From contig CAVTAR010000004.1 in NCBI GenBank assembly GCA_963732775.1, positions 248,001-312,000 of the forward strand: DNA of 64,000 bases. The letters are read 5' to 3'. The notes beneath the pieces are model-generated. The model saw only the letters and a list, made by a program, of their open reading frames with translations. It ran no database searches and was not told where the DNA came from. This document shows positions 63,017 to 64,000 of the stretch, one piece after another. The translations under genes and the position numbers were made by a program. Numbering within the stretch: the stretch's first letter is position 1; every line of letters starts with the position of its first letter. The stretch comes from CAVRQM01 sp963732775 (GTDB lineage: Bacteria > Pseudomonadota > Alphaproteobacteria > Acetobacterales > Acetobacteraceae).

Positions 63017-63943
63017 TCACTCCCACTCCAGCATTCGGTACGCCTCCAGCACGTTGCGCTCGTTGTAGTCGTCGAACAGCGCCCAGCGCTCGCGCTCGCC
63101 GCGAGCCACGGTGCGCGCGGCGTCCTGCATCGGCGTGCCCGCCGCGACCGCCGCGCGGGTCTCGCGGAGCAATGTCTCCAGGTAGCGCTGCAAGTCGTCC
63201 GCCGCCGCCCAATCCGACGCGACCGGCCCGTGCCCCGGCACGACGCGCCGCGCGGGGATCTCGCGCAGCGACGCCAGCACGCGCAACCAGCCCAGCAGGT
63301 CGCCATCGAGCGACGGCACGCGACGCACGAACAGCAGGTCGCCGGTGACGAGCGTCGCGGTGCGCGCATCAAACACCGTGAGGTCCGCCGCGGTGTGCGC
63401 CGGCGGCTGCGCGGCCAGCGTCAGCACCCGCCCGCCGAGGTCGATCGTGGATGTTTCGGCCACCAGCAGCGTCGGCGCCACCACCGGCCCGGCGGCACCC
63501 GGGCCCAGCGCCGCGTCGAGTTTCTCGCGGTAGAACGTGCCCCGTTCCGCGAGCAGCGCCGGCAGCCCCGCGTGCCCCGCGAACACCGGGTGGTCGTCGG
63601 CGAACGCGCCCGCGCCGAACACGTGGTCGGGATGCACGTGGGTTAGCACCACGTGCGTCACCGGCCGGGCGGTCCGCTCGCGCACCGCCTGGCGCAGCGC
63701 AGCTCCGTCGGACAGGCTGCCGCCAGGGTCGATCATGCACACGGCGTCGTCGCCGATGACGAACCCGGCGTTGCAGATCGCATCCGCGTTGCCCGCCGCC
63801 GCGTCCGCGTCGAGGCCGCGGCGGAAGAAGATCCCTGCCGCCACCTCCTCCATCACCAGCGGCGCGTCGGCTGCCCGCGCCGCGGCCGCGCAGCACAGGC
63901 AGAAGCCGCCCGCCAGCGCGCCCCTGCGACCGAGCCTCGTCAT
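63017..63943 (-). CDS. Quinoprotein relay system zinc metallohydrolase (MBL fold)
   Basis: A 308-aa metallo-beta-lactamase-fold protein from ATG 63943. The N-terminus is a signal peptide (RRGALAGGFCLCCAAAARAADA). Zinc ligands are in THVHPDHVFGAG (H-x-H-x-D-H), with AQPPAHTAADLTVFD, LLFVRRVPSLDGDLLGWLRV and VPGHGPVASDW later. This layout is the quinoprotein relay system zinc metallohydrolase 2 family, found beside PQQ-dependent alcohol dehydrogenases (XoxF-type). It overlaps by 4 bases an upstream gene that runs off the window. Confidence 0.82.
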   Translation of the reverse strand: MTRLGRRGALAGGFCLCCAAAARAADAPLVMEEVAAGIFFRRGLDADAAAGNADAICNAGFVIGDDAVCMIDPGGSLSDGAALRQAVRERTARPVTHVVLTHVHPDHVFGAGAFADDHPVFAGHAGLPALLAERGTFYREKLDAALGPGAAGPVVAPTLLVAETSTIDLGGRVLTLAAQPPAHTAADLTVFDARTATLVTGDLLFVRRVPSLDGDLLGWLRVLASLREIPARRVVPGHGPVASDWAAADDLQRYLETLLRETRAAVAAGTPMQDAARTVARGERERWALFDDYNERNVLEAYRMLEWE

Positions 63944-64000
63944 GCCCCGCCGCTCAATTCGAGCCCGCCATGACAGCCGAGGGCCGGCTCGCCCCGGTGG
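63940..64000 (-). CDS. C-terminal 19 codons of an upstream gene, cut by window edge
   Basis: In the frame that ends at TGA 63942-63940, overlapping the ATG of the next gene by 4 bases, the visible residues are RGEPALGCHGGLELSGGA. This overlap style matches most operons in the window, so I take it as a real gene end. Too short to identify; quinoprotein-relay genes are expected here. On the other strand an ATG at 63970 opens a frame to the edge, less likely. Confidence 0.4.
   Translation of the reverse strand, partial: HRGEPALGCHGGLELSGGA

Overview
The window is about 70% or more G+C, densely packed, and full of 4-base ATGA/GTGA gene overlaps. Gene content points to an alphaproteobacterium, most likely of the Acetobacteraceae/Rhodospirillales: a DUF1150-Hsp20 pair, an fds-type NAD formate dehydrogenase, a C30-carotenoid-type glycosyltransferase/aldehyde dehydrogenase pair, a quinoprotein-relay metallohydrolase, and a proline-rich family that I recall from that group. 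The family placement is inference from gene content, not from a phylogenetic marker.

Layout. 1-1127: dGTPase, running off the left edge. 1162-10377: a surface-glycan block with a methyltransferase, a frameshifted NAD-dependent epimerase, large two-domain glycosyltransferases, and a fused nucleotidyltransferase-HAD phosphatase of the heptose type. 10387-12668: aldehyde dehydrogenase plus membrane GT2. 12739-16538: gamma-glutamyltransferase, SH3 protein, DsrE-like protein and MoeB/ThiF-like enzyme, all overlapping head to tail. 16747-20506: thioredoxin-like protein, a proline-rich unknown, rpoN and hpf. 20503-23791: DUF1150, Hsp20, def, fmt and truA. 23788-31019: LysR regulator and the formate dehydrogenase operon fdsG-fdsB-orf65-fdsA-fdhD-fdsD. 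31094-34322: sugar ABC transporter. 34393-37956: MntR-like regulator, a molybdopterin oxidoreductase pair and free-methionine-sulfoxide reductase. 37967-41221: RgpF-like glycan protein, methyltransferase, and an RTX-tailed serine protease. 41316-43183: aldo/keto reductase and M19 dipeptidase. 43260-43333: tRNA-Arg(CCT). 44287-49464: sarcosine oxidase operon soxBDAG. 49501-54747: secreted DUF336 protein and a second sugar ABC transporter. 54811-61354: propionate/acrylate genes (acuI, prpE, prpD, prpC, prpB). 61351-64000: M20 hydrolase, quinoprotein-relay metallo-beta-lactamase and the tail of an upstream gene.

Metabolic logic. Formate dehydrogenase, sarcosine oxidase and the quinoprotein-relay hydrolase all serve one-carbon or methylated-compound oxidation. 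The prp block is a 2-methylcitrate cycle fed by propionate (PrpE) and possibly acrylate (AcuI). Two complete ABC importers serve sugars or sugar-like compounds.

Quality caution. Reading frames are broken by single-base indels in at least 15 genes. They concentrate in 19.9-23.9 kb and 44.5-48.5 kb and hit housekeeping genes (def, fmt, truA, hpf). The conserved motifs survive on both sides of each break. I read most of these as sequence errors rather than gene decay. Affected genes are annotated end to end with the break positions given. No intergenic stretch exceeds 300 bases. No phage, insertion sequence, CRISPR array or rRNA was seen.
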